A stretch of DNA of 16,871 bases from Lachnospiraceae bacterium (GTDB lineage: Bacteria > Bacillota_A > Clostridia > Lachnospirales > Lachnospiraceae), in contig JAILDD010000082.1 in the NCBI GenBank assembly GCA_024689605.1, positions 1 to 16,871 of the forward strand, given 5' to 3'. The position numbers and the translations under genes are program-made. Under the pieces are notes generated by a model, which made no database searches, had not been told where the DNA came from, and worked only from the letters and a program-made list of their open reading frames with translations. This document shows positions 1-6,905 of this stretch, piece after piece; position 1 is the first letter of the stretch, and every line of letters starts with the position of its first letter.

Positions 1-1344
1 TGACATACAGGATGCGCAGGTAGAAGCCATTGATGTGGAACCGTTAGACTCAAATGTCTCGGACACTGCCCTTATTGCATAAGGGAACTCTTCCTCTGAA
101 GGAAGTACCGGAAGCAGGGCACGCTCAGCAAGTGCACCATGGCCGATCTCACGGCGTCCGGGTCCTCTTGATACCTTTGTCTCACCTACAGAATATGCAG
201 GGAAATTGTACTGATGGATATATCTCTTGTTCTTTACGAATTCGTCAAGACCCTCAACCTTCTGAACCTCTGAAAGAGGAGCCAGGGTGATGACATCACA
301 GATCTGAGTCTGTCCTCTGGTGAACATAGCAGAACCATGTACTCTGGGGATGATATCAACCTCAGCGGCAAGAGGTCTGATCTGTGTCAGCTCTCTTCCG
401 TCAGGACGCTTGTGATCCTTGAGGATCATCTTACGAACAGTCTTCTTCTCGTACTGGTAAACAGCCTCATCGATAAGAGGACGCCACTCTTCCTTGTCTG
501 CAAACTTCTCTGCAAGTGTATCCTTGAGATTTCTGATACGAGCTTCTCTTTCCTGCTTCTCAGGTGAGAACATAAGAACTTCCATATCTGCAGGAGGCTC
601 AACCTCTTTGATCGCAGCAAAAAGCTCTTCGGGTATAGCACAGCTTGTGTACTCGTGCTTTTCCTTACCAACCTCTGCAACGATTCCCTTGATCCACTCG
701 ATAAGCTTCTGGTTCTGATCATGAGCCATATAGATAGCCTCGAGCATCCTTGACTCAGGAATCTCGTTTGCACCTGCCTCGATCATTATTACCTTCTGTG
801 AGGTGGATGCAACGGTAAGCTTTAAGTCGCCCTTGTTCCATGCTTCCTGACCGGGGTTGATGATGAACTCGCCATTCTCATCCATGCCAACCTGTGTCAT
901 TGCACAGGGGCCATCGAAAGGAATATCGGAAATGCATGTTGCGATAGCTGAGCCCAGCATAGCCACAAGCTCGGGCCTGCATGTGGGATCAACGCTCATT
1001 ACAAGGTTGTTAAGGGTAACATCATTTCTGTAATCCTTAGGGAATAAAGGTCTCATGGGGCGGTCGATGACACGGCTTGTAAGTACCGCATTCTCAGAAG
1101 CCTTGCCCTCACGCTTGTTGAATCCGCCGGGCATCTTGCCTACTGCATAATACTTCTCCTCGTACTCAACTGAAAGCGGGAAGAAATCGATACCGTCACG
1201 GGGCTTTTCAGATGCAGTTGCTGTTGAAAGCACTGTTGTGTCCCCATAATGCATGAATGCTGCTCCGTTTGCCTGGGCAGATACTCTTCCGATATCAACG
1301 GAAAGTGTCCTGCCGCCTACTTCAATACTGTAAGTCTTAAACAT
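1..1344 (-). CDS. pnp: Polyribonucleotide nucleotidyltransferase (PNPase), 3' end missing at window edge
   Basis: PNPase degrades RNA 3' to 5' by phosphorolysis, releasing nucleoside diphosphates; it acts in mRNA turnover and RNA quality control as a trimer. The first 448 codons are open from ATG at 1344 to base 1, and family members are about 700 residues, so the end of the second RNase PH domain and the KH and S1 domains lie outside the window. The first RNase PH domain occupies roughly residues 1-215 (MPGGFNKREGK at 71-81, SRVIDRPMRPLFP at 90-102), then the helical domain at about 240-310, then the second RNase PH domain (RPDGRE at 313-318, FTRGQTQ at 341-347, ending in SNGSTSMAS at 433-441). 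AGGAGG 4 nt before the ATG fixes the start. It lies downstream of rpsO, as in many bacteria. The start MFKTYSIEVGG and the motif order make the call secure. Confidence 0.97.
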   Translation of the reverse strand, partial: MFKTYSIEVGGRTLSVDIGRVSAQANGAAFMHYGDTTVLSTATASEKPRDGIDFFPLSVEYEEKYYAVGKMPGGFNKREGKASENAVLTSRVIDRPMRPLFPKDYRNDVTLNNLVMSVDPTCRPELVAMLGSAIATCISDIPFDGPCAMTQVGMDENGEFIINPGQEAWNKGDLKLTVASTSQKVIMIEAGANEIPESRMLEAIYMAHDQNQKLIEWIKGIVAEVGKEKHEYTSCAIPEELFAAIKEVEPPADMEVLMFSPEKQEREARIRNLKDTLAEKFADKEEWRPLIDEAVYQYEKKTVRKMILKDHKRPDGRELTQIRPLAAEVDIIPRVHGSAMFTRGQTQICDVITLAPLSEVQKVEGLDEFVKNKRYIHQYNFPAYSVGETKVSRGPGRREIGHGALAERALLPVLPSEEEFPYAIRAVSETFESNGSTSMASTCASCMS

Positions 1345-1348
1345 TTTT

Positions 1349-1354
1349 CCTCCT
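1349..1354 (-). promoter_or_regulatory. Shine-Dalgarno of pnp
   Basis: AGGAGG on the minus strand, 4 nt before the pnp ATG. It fixes the start of a gene whose 3' end is outside the window. Confidence 0.85.
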
Positions 1355-1388
1355 TCTGCCTTATAACGGCTTCTTGCGGAATCCGGCC

Positions 1389-1443
1389 TCCCGAAAACAC
1401 TGAAGAAAGTATTTTTGCAATATTCTCTTCAGTGGTCTCGCGA
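1389..1443 (-). promoter_or_regulatory. Long stem-loop in the pnp leader (candidate RNase cleavage/autoregulatory site)
   Basis: The core is a 16-bp stem at 1398-1434: one arm reads CACTGAAGAGAATATT, the other AATACTTTCTTCAGTG, with a five-base GCAAA loop. There is one mismatch and one G-U pair. The stem can be extended outward by about nine more positions with two mismatches and some wobbles. It sits 45 nt upstream of the pnp ATG and is not followed by a T-run, so it is not a terminator. In E. coli a long stem in the pnp leader is cut by RNase III and used by PNPase for autocontrol. The same role here is inferred by analogy. Confidence 0.55.
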
Positions 1444-1473
1444 ACGGCCTTCATCCCATTTTTTCATATATGC

Positions 1474-1510
1474 AAAAACGGATGGCAGCATTTTTTCTGC
1501 TGCCAACCGT
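1474..1510 (-). terminator. Intrinsic terminator downstream of rpsO
   Basis: A 13-position stem with a single T-T mismatch pairs ACGGTTGGCAGCA with TGCTGCCATCCGT around a 7-nt A-rich loop. It is followed on the minus strand by TTTTGCATAT. It begins 19 nt after the rpsO stop. Strong stem plus T-tract fits a rho-independent terminator that separates rpsO from pnp, probably with some read-through. Confidence 0.85.
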
Positions 1511-1529
1511 CTTTAACATCCAAAAACTA

Positions 1530-1796
1530 TTATCTTCTTAAGCCAAGCTTCTCAACGATTGCACGATATCTGTCAATATCAACATTCTGAAGATAGTTAA
1601 GAAGTCCGCGCCTGCGACCGATCATCTGGTACATACCACGTCTTGAGTGGTGATCGCCGGGGTGGCTCTTAAGGTGAGCTGTAAGCTCCTCGATCCTTGC
1701 TGAGAGTACTGCGATCTGTACTTCAGGTGATCCTGTGTCACCTTCTGAACGTGCATACTCTTTCATGATTGCCTGTTTCTTTTCTGCTGAAATCAT
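1530..1796 (-). CDS. rpsO: 30S ribosomal protein S15
   Basis: S15 is a primary binder of 16S rRNA in the central domain (platform) of the 30S subunit. The 88-residue product has the usual length. It shows the family signature: [17 protein letters not shown] near residues 19-35, [15 protein letters not shown] at 41-55 and the basic C-terminus [10 protein letters not shown] at 61-70. The ATG at 1796 is chosen because AAAGGAG lies 7 nt before it; a longer in-frame GTG reading at 1901 would begin almost at the predicted transcription start and put the SD inside the gene. The gene has its own promoter just after the preceding nlpC-type gene and a strong terminator behind it. S15 often represses its own mRNA, and the 5' hairpin here is a possible target. 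Confidence 0.97.
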   Translation of the reverse strand: MISAEKKQAIMKEYARSEGDTGSPEVQIAVLSARIEELTAHLKSHPGDHHSRRGMYQMIGRRRGLLNYLQNVDIDRYRAIVEKLGLRR

Positions 1797-1803
1797 TTCT
1801 TTT

Positions 1804-1810
1804 CTCCTTT
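1804..1810 (-). promoter_or_regulatory. Shine-Dalgarno of rpsO (decides the start)
   Basis: AAAGGAG on the minus strand, 7 nt before the ATG at 1796. It excludes the upstream in-frame GTG at 1901. Confidence 0.85.
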
Positions 1811-1881
1811 GTTTTTGATTCAGCCGGATCCGTGAATGTGGTCGGAATTCCATATTCTCAGAACCGGTTAAGTTAACGTAA

Positions 1882-1900
1882 TGCGGACACTGTGCCCACA
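1882..1900 (-). promoter_or_regulatory. 5'-terminal hairpin of the rpsO mRNA
   Basis: TGTGGGCA and TGTCCGCA pair over 8 bp (two G-U pairs) around a CAG loop. The hairpin begins 1-3 nt after the transcription start predicted from the -10 box. A G-U pair directly beside a G-C pair is present, resembling the type of site S15 recognises. Either S15 feedback or protection of the mRNA 5' end is possible. The function is inferred. Confidence 0.5.
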
Positions 1901-1909
1901 CAAGAGGGT

Positions 1910-1938
1910 ATTATACCACTCTGTTTTTAAATTGTAAA
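1910..1938 (-). promoter_or_regulatory. Promoter of rpsO (sigma-A type)
   Basis: The -35 box is TTTACA (1933-1938, 5 of 6 consensus), the spacer is 17 nt, and the -10 box is TATAAT (1910-1915, 6 of 6). The predicted start is near 1901-1903, giving a leader of about 105 nt before the rpsO ATG. The -35 box starts 11 nt after the stop codon of the upstream gene. Confidence 0.88.
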
Positions 1939-1948
1939 CATCAAAAAT

Positions 1949-3127
1949 CTACGGCAGTAATGACACCATCTTGGCCGGCTGTCTGTAGTACATGCTTGAT
2001 ATCTTTATTCCTGTCTTGGGACTTGACGCATGCAGAACCTGTCCGTTGCCGATGTAGATACCCACATGGTTTATGCGTCCGCCCTTGGAATAGAATATCA
2101 GGTCGCCGGGACGTATAGTGGAATCATCCACCTTAGTTCCGTAATTTGCCTGGGTGGCAGCATGATGTGGAAGGGTCACTCCGTATTTCTTATATATGCT
2201 GAGCACAAAGCCGGAGCAGTCACAGCCCTTTGTAAGGGATGTTCCGCCCCATACATAAGGATTGCCCACAAACTGCTTGGCATATTCCACCAGGCTGACC
2301 CTCGTATCCGATATGCCGTTGCCATACAAAAGCTCTTTCATGGTAACGGCAGTTGCCAGCTTTTCTTCTATGCATACGTAATCAAGAGAAACATAAGCTG
2401 TCTCATCATCAAGTTCGAACTGTACCCATCCATCCGCGTATCCGGTTACCAGCATTTCTTCACCCTCGGGGATCAGAGTGATGACCGGTGCCTCAGTATT
2501 GGGTTCTTCCCTTACACGGAGGGTAGTGGTATTCACTACTGCGATCGTATCTATAACTTCACGTGCCTTGGCAAGGGCCGCAGTTCCGGTAAGCAGGTAT
2601 TCTGCACTGACATAGCCTTCCACAGAGCCGGATTTTATATGGGCCCAGCCATCGTCTGTAACATCAAGTATCTCGCAGGCAGCACCGTTGGACATCTTTC
2701 CCACCAGGTCACCGTCCACCGGCTCCTTCCGCACGTTCAGATGGTTGTCCACTACTGCTATGCCGAGATTCTGGTATCCGTATATGCTTATCTCTTCCTC
2801 AATGGCATTCTGCTGTGAAATGACGGCATCAATGTCAGCCTCTATACCGGCCAGCGCACAGGGATTGCCTGCATCAACATATCCCGTGACACCTATGGCC
2901 GCATTCCTGCTGAGGGCCTGCATTATGGGAAGATCAACTACTTTCAGGGCTTCGTCATCCGATACGGATCCGTCTGAAATATCAGCAATGGCCGGAAAGT
3001 CCTCTGAAACAGCAGGAACATCCTCGCTTTCACCAAGCCATTCCTGTCCAAACATTAAAACCATTAATAAACATATAACCGCAATGGACCCTGCCACAGC
3101 GGTAATTTTAAGTCTCTTTCTATTCAT
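1949..3127 (-). CDS. Membrane-anchored SH3b-NlpC/P60 cell-wall hydrolase
   Basis: Likely a peptidoglycan endopeptidase that cuts stem peptides outside the membrane. The 392-residue protein has a basic start (MNRKRLK) and one hydrophobic segment at about 8-27, a signal anchor or uncleaved signal. A linker follows, then two bacterial SH3 domains at about 123-180 (LNVRKEP, then GYVSAEYL) and 195-250 (LRVREEP, then AYVSLDY), and a C-terminal NlpC/P60 domain at about 275-392. The catalytic Cys is C304 in GCDCSGF, the His is H354 in INHVGIYIG, and H366 in VLHAS is the likely third residue. All catalytic residues are present, so it should be active. It lies between the phosphate symporter and rpsO without obvious functional link. 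There is no SD at a usable distance before the ATG, while TATAAT sits almost against it. The substrate bond is unknown. Confidence 0.9.
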   Translation of the reverse strand: MNRKRLKITAVAGSIAVICLLMVLMFGQEWLGESEDVPAVSEDFPAIADISDGSVSDDEALKVVDLPIMQALSRNAAIGVTGYVDAGNPCALAGIEADIDAVISQQNAIEEEISIYGYQNLGIAVVDNHLNVRKEPVDGDLVGKMSNGAACEILDVTDDGWAHIKSGSVEGYVSAEYLLTGTAALAKAREVIDTIAVVNTTTLRVREEPNTEAPVITLIPEGEEMLVTGYADGWVQFELDDETAYVSLDYVCIEEKLATAVTMKELLYGNGISDTRVSLVEYAKQFVGNPYVWGGTSLTKGCDCSGFVLSIYKKYGVTLPHHAATQANYGTKVDDSTIRPGDLIFYSKGGRINHVGIYIGNGQVLHASSPKTGIKISSMYYRQPAKMVSLLP

Positions 3128-3175
3128 GATGTTAATTATAACTAACTCACCAAAATTATTATCTTTGATTCACAC

Positions 3176-3207
3176 GGATTGTTCCGCGCTACGCGCTCTC
3201 ACAATCC
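3176..3207. repeat. GC-rich palindrome, possible REP-like intergenic element
   Basis: GGATTGT and ACAATCC form a perfect 7-bp stem. Inside it, GCGC-GTA-GCGC forms a second stem across a small internal loop. There is no T-run on either strand, so it is a poor terminator. It lies in the 110-nt gap between the symporter and the NlpC/P60 gene. Whether it recurs in the genome cannot be seen from this window. Confidence 0.45.
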
Positions 3208-3209
3208 TA

Positions 3210-3231
3210 CCCACATTCGGACTCTCGTGGG
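3210..3231. repeat. Second palindrome beside the first
   Basis: CCCAC and GTGGG arms are separated by 12 nt, 2 nt away from the neighbouring palindrome and 6 nt after the symporter stop codon. Together they make a two-hairpin unit of about 56 nt. It could serve as a weak transcript end or mRNA-stabilising structure, but the role is unknown. Confidence 0.35.
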
Positions 3232-3237
3232 GCATCT

Positions 3238-4878
3238 TTATTCATTATTTTCCCGCTTTATGATATAAACTGCGATATTGAAGGCATGGTCGCCGACCCT
3301 CTCAAGGGATGTTGCAACATCCGAAAAGATCATACCCGCCTCCGGTGTGCACTCCTGCCTCGTGAGCCTGTCCACATGGTGCTGCTGAATTTCCTTTTCC
3401 TTGGCATCGATGGCATCTTCCATTGCAGACATACGCTCCATATCTTCCTCGCTGCCGGAACCCACGATGACTTTTATGGCCTGTCCCATAAGGTCATTTA
3501 CCAGGTTAAGCAGCTCCGTCATTTCCTTTATGGCATCATCACTGAATGTTGCCCCCGCTTTCTTGCGTCTCTCCGCAAACTCTGCAATATTCTCCGCATG
3601 GTCACCGATACGCTCTATATCATTCGCCACATGGAAAAGGGATCCCAGCCCCTGCAGGTCGTCTATAGGAAGCGGTGACTGGTTTATCTTGATAAGGTAT
3701 CCGGTTATGGACCGGTTCAGGAAGTTGATATTTTCCTCCATATCCCGGACTTCCTGTATGTCCTCTTCATCAAGGGTAACAAGAGCATTCATGGCACGGT
3801 TCAGGTTATCACTTGCCAGGGAAGCCATACGCTCCAGTTCCTTAAGGCCGTCCACAACAGCCGTTGAAGGATTAAATATGACTTTGTTGCCGATATACTT
3901 AAGCTGGAAGGTATCCCTGTAGCCGACCTTCTGGTCATTGCCCGGTATAACGATATAAGTAAGCTTTACTATCCAGTTTGAGAACGGCAAAAGCATGATA
4001 ACCTGGGATATCTTTATGATGGTATGGGCATTCGCCACAAACCTTCCCTCATCCGCCGAGAAGCTGTGCATCCACATGGAAATAGGCTCCATGGCAATCT
4101 GGAAAACGATGAACATTATCACTGTGCCGATCACATTGAACAGAAGGTGGATCATTGCCGCACGCTTTGCATCCTTCTTACCTGCAAGAGATGCTAAAAG
4201 TGCAGTGGTGCAGGCGCCTATGTTACATCCGAGGACTATGTATAAACATATATTCACATCCCCGAACAGTCCCTGCTGCGCCATAAGAAGTACCAGTGAT
4301 ACCGTAACTGAGGAGCTCTGCACAACAGCCGTTATCACCAGACCCGCAAGTACCGCAAGGAAAGGATTCTCAAGACCCGCAAGCAGATTTATCACCTGCT
4401 CTGAATCTTTAAGTGCACTCATTCCCGAAGACATTGTTGAAATTCCTAAAAAAAGCACACCAAAACCGGCAACGATGTCAGCAATCTTTTCCACCAGCTG
4501 GTTCTTGGTCGCCATGGACACCACAACGCCGGTGATAAGTATGATAGGTGCATATGCTGAAAGATTGAATGAAACAAGCTGTGAAGTAACAGTAGTACCG
4601 ATATTGGCACCGAATATGACACCGGCTGCCTGAAAAAGAGTCATAAGACCCGAGTTAACGAAACTGACCACCAGAGATGTACAGGCTGAGGATGACTGCA
4701 TTATTGCAGTAAATACCAGACCGACTATCATTCCGGTTACCCTGTTCGTGGTAAACATCTCCAGTATGCCACGAAGCTTTGCACCGGCTGCCTTTTCTAT
4801 ACCCTCACTCATCAGCGTCATGCCCATCAGGAACAGTCCCAGTCCTGCGCACAACGACATTATCTCCGCGAAACCCAT
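3238..4878 (-). CDS. Na+/phosphate symporter with C-terminal PhoU-like domain (NptA/YjbB family)
   Basis: Probably moves inorganic phosphate across the membrane with sodium; YjbB of E. coli, of the same layout, is associated with phosphate export, so direction is open. The 546-residue protein carries the duplicated transporter core typical of the family: QSSS at 61-64 with GANIGTT at 90-96, and QSSS at 187-190 with GCNIGAC at 217-223. Several hydrophobic segments run through residue 312. The last 200 residues are hydrophilic and helical, with two PhoU-type motifs, ERIGDHAENIAE (422-433) and ERVGDHAFNIAV (526-537). These fit a cytoplasmic regulatory tail. The start ATG at 4878 has GAGGA upstream. 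It appears to be a separate transcription unit with its own promoter, and no pho or pst genes are nearby. Family assignment is firm; physiological direction is inferred. Confidence 0.93.
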   Translation of the reverse strand: MGFAEIMSLCAGLGLFLMGMTLMSEGIEKAAGAKLRGILEMFTTNRVTGMIVGLVFTAIMQSSSACTSLVVSFVNSGLMTLFQAAGVIFGANIGTTVTSQLVSFNLSAYAPIILITGVVVSMATKNQLVEKIADIVAGFGVLFLGISTMSSGMSALKDSEQVINLLAGLENPFLAVLAGLVITAVVQSSSVTVSLVLLMAQQGLFGDVNICLYIVLGCNIGACTTALLASLAGKKDAKRAAMIHLLFNVIGTVIMFIVFQIAMEPISMWMHSFSADEGRFVANAHTIIKISQVIMLLPFSNWIVKLTYIVIPGNDQKVGYRDTFQLKYIGNKVIFNPSTAVVDGLKELERMASLASDNLNRAMNALVTLDEEDIQEVRDMEENINFLNRSITGYLIKINQSPLPIDDLQGLGSLFHVANDIERIGDHAENIAEFAERRKKAGATFSDDAIKEMTELLNLVNDLMGQAIKVIVGSGSEEDMERMSAMEDAIDAKEKEIQQHHVDRLTRQECTPEAGMIFSDVATSLERVGDHAFNIAVYIIKRENNE

Positions 4879-4892
4879 CTCAATCCTCGTCC

Positions 4893-4907
4893 CCGGGATA
4901 CTCCCGG
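4893..4907 (-). promoter_or_regulatory. Small perfect hairpin just upstream of the symporter SD
   Basis: CCGGGA-GTA-TCCCGG, a 6-bp perfect stem with a three-base loop, sits a few bases 5' of the GAGGA ribosome-binding site. It could modulate ribosome access. No ligand or regulator can be named. Confidence 0.35.
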
Positions 4908-4957
4908 TCTTCTAATTCACTCTTATCTTATCCTCTCGTCCTACTCGCACATCATAG

Positions 4958-4986
4958 AGTTTAAATTATAGTTTAAAAAGTGGCAA
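4958..4986 (-). promoter_or_regulatory. Probable promoter of the phosphate symporter gene
   Basis: The best spaced pair is TTGCCA (4981-4986) and TAAACT (4958-4963) with 17 nt between. A perfect TATAAT at 4965-4970 lies in the same AT-rich stretch but has only a poor -35 (ATACAT) at the right distance. Either -10 box would start a transcript in the 162-nt gap between ribF and the symporter. The region is promoter-like; the exact boxes are uncertain. Confidence 0.55.
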
Positions 4987-5040
4987 TATGTATTTTTGCA
5001 CAAAAGATAATACTTGTCCGTGCTTTTCGTAGTAAAAATG

Positions 5041-5958
5041 CTAAATCCTGCGCCCTTCTATATCTGTCTTCAGCACGCTCTTAAGCTCATAGAGATCCGA
5101 AAATTTCTGCTCCGGCCGTCTGAACTCACGCAGCATGACCGTAATCTTCTCACCGTATATATCTCCGGAAAAATCAATCAGATACGATTCTATATTTACT
5201 TTTTTATCATTTTTCACGGTTGGCTTGCAGCCTATGTTGGTCACAGCCTTAAACACCCTTCCGTCAGAAAGTGCCACGTCTGAATAATATGCTCCATATG
5301 GAGGAATCACCCTGCCCGGAAGAGGATCGATATTGGCCGTAGGGAAGCCTATAGTTCTCCCCAGCTGTTTTCCTGTAGTTACAATACCGCTGAAAGAATA
5401 GGGCCGTCCCAGCATTTCTTCCGCCGTAGGCATATCACCTCCGGTAACGGCATTTCTGATGGTAGTGGAGCTTACCACAAAGCCCCCATGTCTCACCTTA
5501 TCCACCATGACCGTTTCGTAACCAAGCTCTTTCTTCAGGCTGTCCAGAAGAGCAAAATCACCCTTGCCGCCCTTCCCGTAGGACAGATCCGGACCTGCGG
5601 CAATAAAGCCCATATTCAGCTGTTCCTTGAGACAGTTCCGTATAAAGGCTTCCGGCAGGACTGACGCAGTCTTATCGTTCATTGGATATTCTACCAGTAT
5701 GTCTATACCGCAGGACTCCAGGTATTCCCTCTTTTCATCCCTTGTCATGAGCACACCGCAGTCCGGCGCACCGAAAAAAATCTCCGGTGAAGGCTCAAAG
5801 GTAAATATCACCGTCTTCAATCCCCTTTCACCGGCTTTAAGTACTTCCGAAAGTATCTTTTTATGCCCAATGTGGATGCCGTCGAATTTTCCTATGGCAA
5901 CGGCAGTTTTTTCTTTTATGCCGATCCCCTCCGGACCGGTAACTATCTCCATGCTCAT
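5041..5958 (-). CDS. ribF: Bifunctional riboflavin kinase / FAD synthetase
   Basis: Phosphorylates riboflavin to FMN and then adenylates FMN to FAD in the cytoplasm. The 305-residue length is normal for the two-domain enzyme. The N-terminal nucleotidyltransferase half has the HxGH-type motif GKFDGIHIGH at 23-32 and SSTTIRN at 163-169. The C-terminal flavokinase half has GRTIGFPTANI at 200-210 and NIESYLIDFSGDIYG at 255-269, with E257 in the position of the usual catalytic Glu. The start ATG overlaps the truB stop as ATGA, and a second ATG two codons later is less likely. No strong SD is visible, so translation is probably coupled to truB. It is the last gene of the rimP-nusA-infB operon, a common place next to truB in Bacillota. 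No convincing terminator follows it. Confidence 0.96.
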   Translation of the reverse strand: MSMEIVTGPEGIGIKEKTAVAIGKFDGIHIGHKKILSEVLKAGERGLKTVIFTFEPSPEIFFGAPDCGVLMTRDEKREYLESCGIDILVEYPMNDKTASVLPEAFIRNCLKEQLNMGFIAAGPDLSYGKGGKGDFALLDSLKKELGYETVMVDKVRHGGFVVSSTTIRNAVTGGDMPTAEEMLGRPYSFSGIVTTGKQLGRTIGFPTANIDPLPGRVIPPYGAYYSDVALSDGRVFKAVTNIGCKPTVKNDKKVNIESYLIDFSGDIYGEKITVMLREFRRPEQKFSDLYELKSVLKTDIEGRRI

Positions 5959-6857
5959 AAAAACATCTTTTCCGGGACAAATGCCCTTCTGTTTGATTTA
6001 TATGCATATACCGCCACGAAATTACCGCGGTCATTTATCACTCTGATCCTGTCCCCGTCATTGGGCTCAAATCCCTCTGCCGCATCAAAAGCATCCGCGG
6101 GAAGCATGTTGCCATTGTCTATGGCCACAGCCATTTCAGGCCTGACCTTAAGCGCCGGGATATCCATAAAGAACGTCTCTGTGGGAAGTATCAGTTCATC
6201 AATGCTTCCGTTTTTGGCAGCAACCTCTATCTCAGACAGTTTATATGATCTGTCAATATAAAAATCACCGCTGCGGATTCTTACCAGATGCTCCATTGCA
6301 GCTCCGCAGCCCAGCTTCTCACCTATGTCCCTGCAAAGCGACCGTATGTAGGTACCCTTCCCGCATTCTATGCTCATGGTCACTTTATCGCCGTCAATTC
6401 CCTTTATCACAACGGAATGGATATCGACATGCCTGGGTGTGCGCTGCACAGTCCCTCCGGCCCTGGCAATATCGCAGAGCTTCCTTCCGTTCACCTTAAG
6501 CGCCGAATACATAGGGGGCAGCTGGTCATACCCGCCCACAAAGGACATGGCTGCATTCCGTATTTCCTCCGGCGTACAATCAACAGCAGATGTCTTAAGT
6601 ACCTCGCCGCTCATATCCTCAGTGTCAGTTTCCACCCCCAGCCTCATCACGCATTCATAAACCTTCACTTTGTCCACAAGCTGCTCCACAAGCTTCGTGG
6701 CATTTCCGAGACACACCAAAAGCACGCCCTCCGCATCCGGATCGAGCGTGCCTGTATGTCCGATTTTTTTCTGATGAAGTATACCCCTTAGCTTGGCCAC
6801 TACATCAAATGAAGTAAAACCGGCTTCCTTATAAACATTTATAGCACCGTTATACAT
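5955..6857 (-). CDS. truB: tRNA pseudouridine-55 synthase
   Basis: Converts uridine 55 in the T-psi-C loop of nearly all tRNAs to pseudouridine. The product is 300 residues, usual for the family. The catalytic motif HTGTLDPDAEGVL is at residues 34-46 with the nucleophile D39. Further conserved pieces are LPPMYSALKVNGRK at 113-126 and CGKGTYIRSLCRDIG at 165-179. A PUA-like C-terminal region runs from about 235 to 295. The ATG at 6857 is taken because an in-frame TGA stands two codons upstream and the protein starts exactly as relatives do (MYNGAINVYK). The SD is weak. It starts 48 nt after nrnA, and its TGA overlaps the ribF ATG. Confidence 0.96.
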   Translation of the reverse strand: MYNGAINVYKEAGFTSFDVVAKLRGILHQKKIGHTGTLDPDAEGVLLVCLGNATKLVEQLVDKVKVYECVMRLGVETDTEDMSGEVLKTSAVDCTPEEIRNAAMSFVGGYDQLPPMYSALKVNGRKLCDIARAGGTVQRTPRHVDIHSVVIKGIDGDKVTMSIECGKGTYIRSLCRDIGEKLGCGAAMEHLVRIRSGDFYIDRSYKLSEIEVAAKNGSIDELILPTETFFMDIPALKVRPEMAVAIDNGNMLPADAFDAAEGFEPNDGDRIRVINDRGNFVAVYAYKSNRRAFVPEKMFL

Positions 6858-6905
6858 ATATCACTATGTGGATCGTTCCGGCAGCTACTGTACAAATCAT
6901 TCCAT

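Noticed and set aside
1339..1344. Frameshift or pseudogene status for pnp
   Set aside because: The frame is open for all 448 codons to base 1 with conserved motifs throughout. It is only cut by the window edge.
1797..1901. GTG-initiated N-terminal extension of S15
   Set aside because: It would start at the predicted transcription start, and it contains the obvious SD of the 88-residue form.
2030..2818. Open frame of 262 codons on the plus strand opposite the NlpC/P60 gene
   Set aside because: The minus-strand protein has complete catalytic and SH3b motifs. The plus-strand translation has no family features.
4987..5040. Possible terminator after ribF (GCAC and GTGC arms)
   Set aside because: The stem is only 4 bp plus a separate 3 bp and is followed by A-rich, not T-rich, sequence. 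Not convincing.
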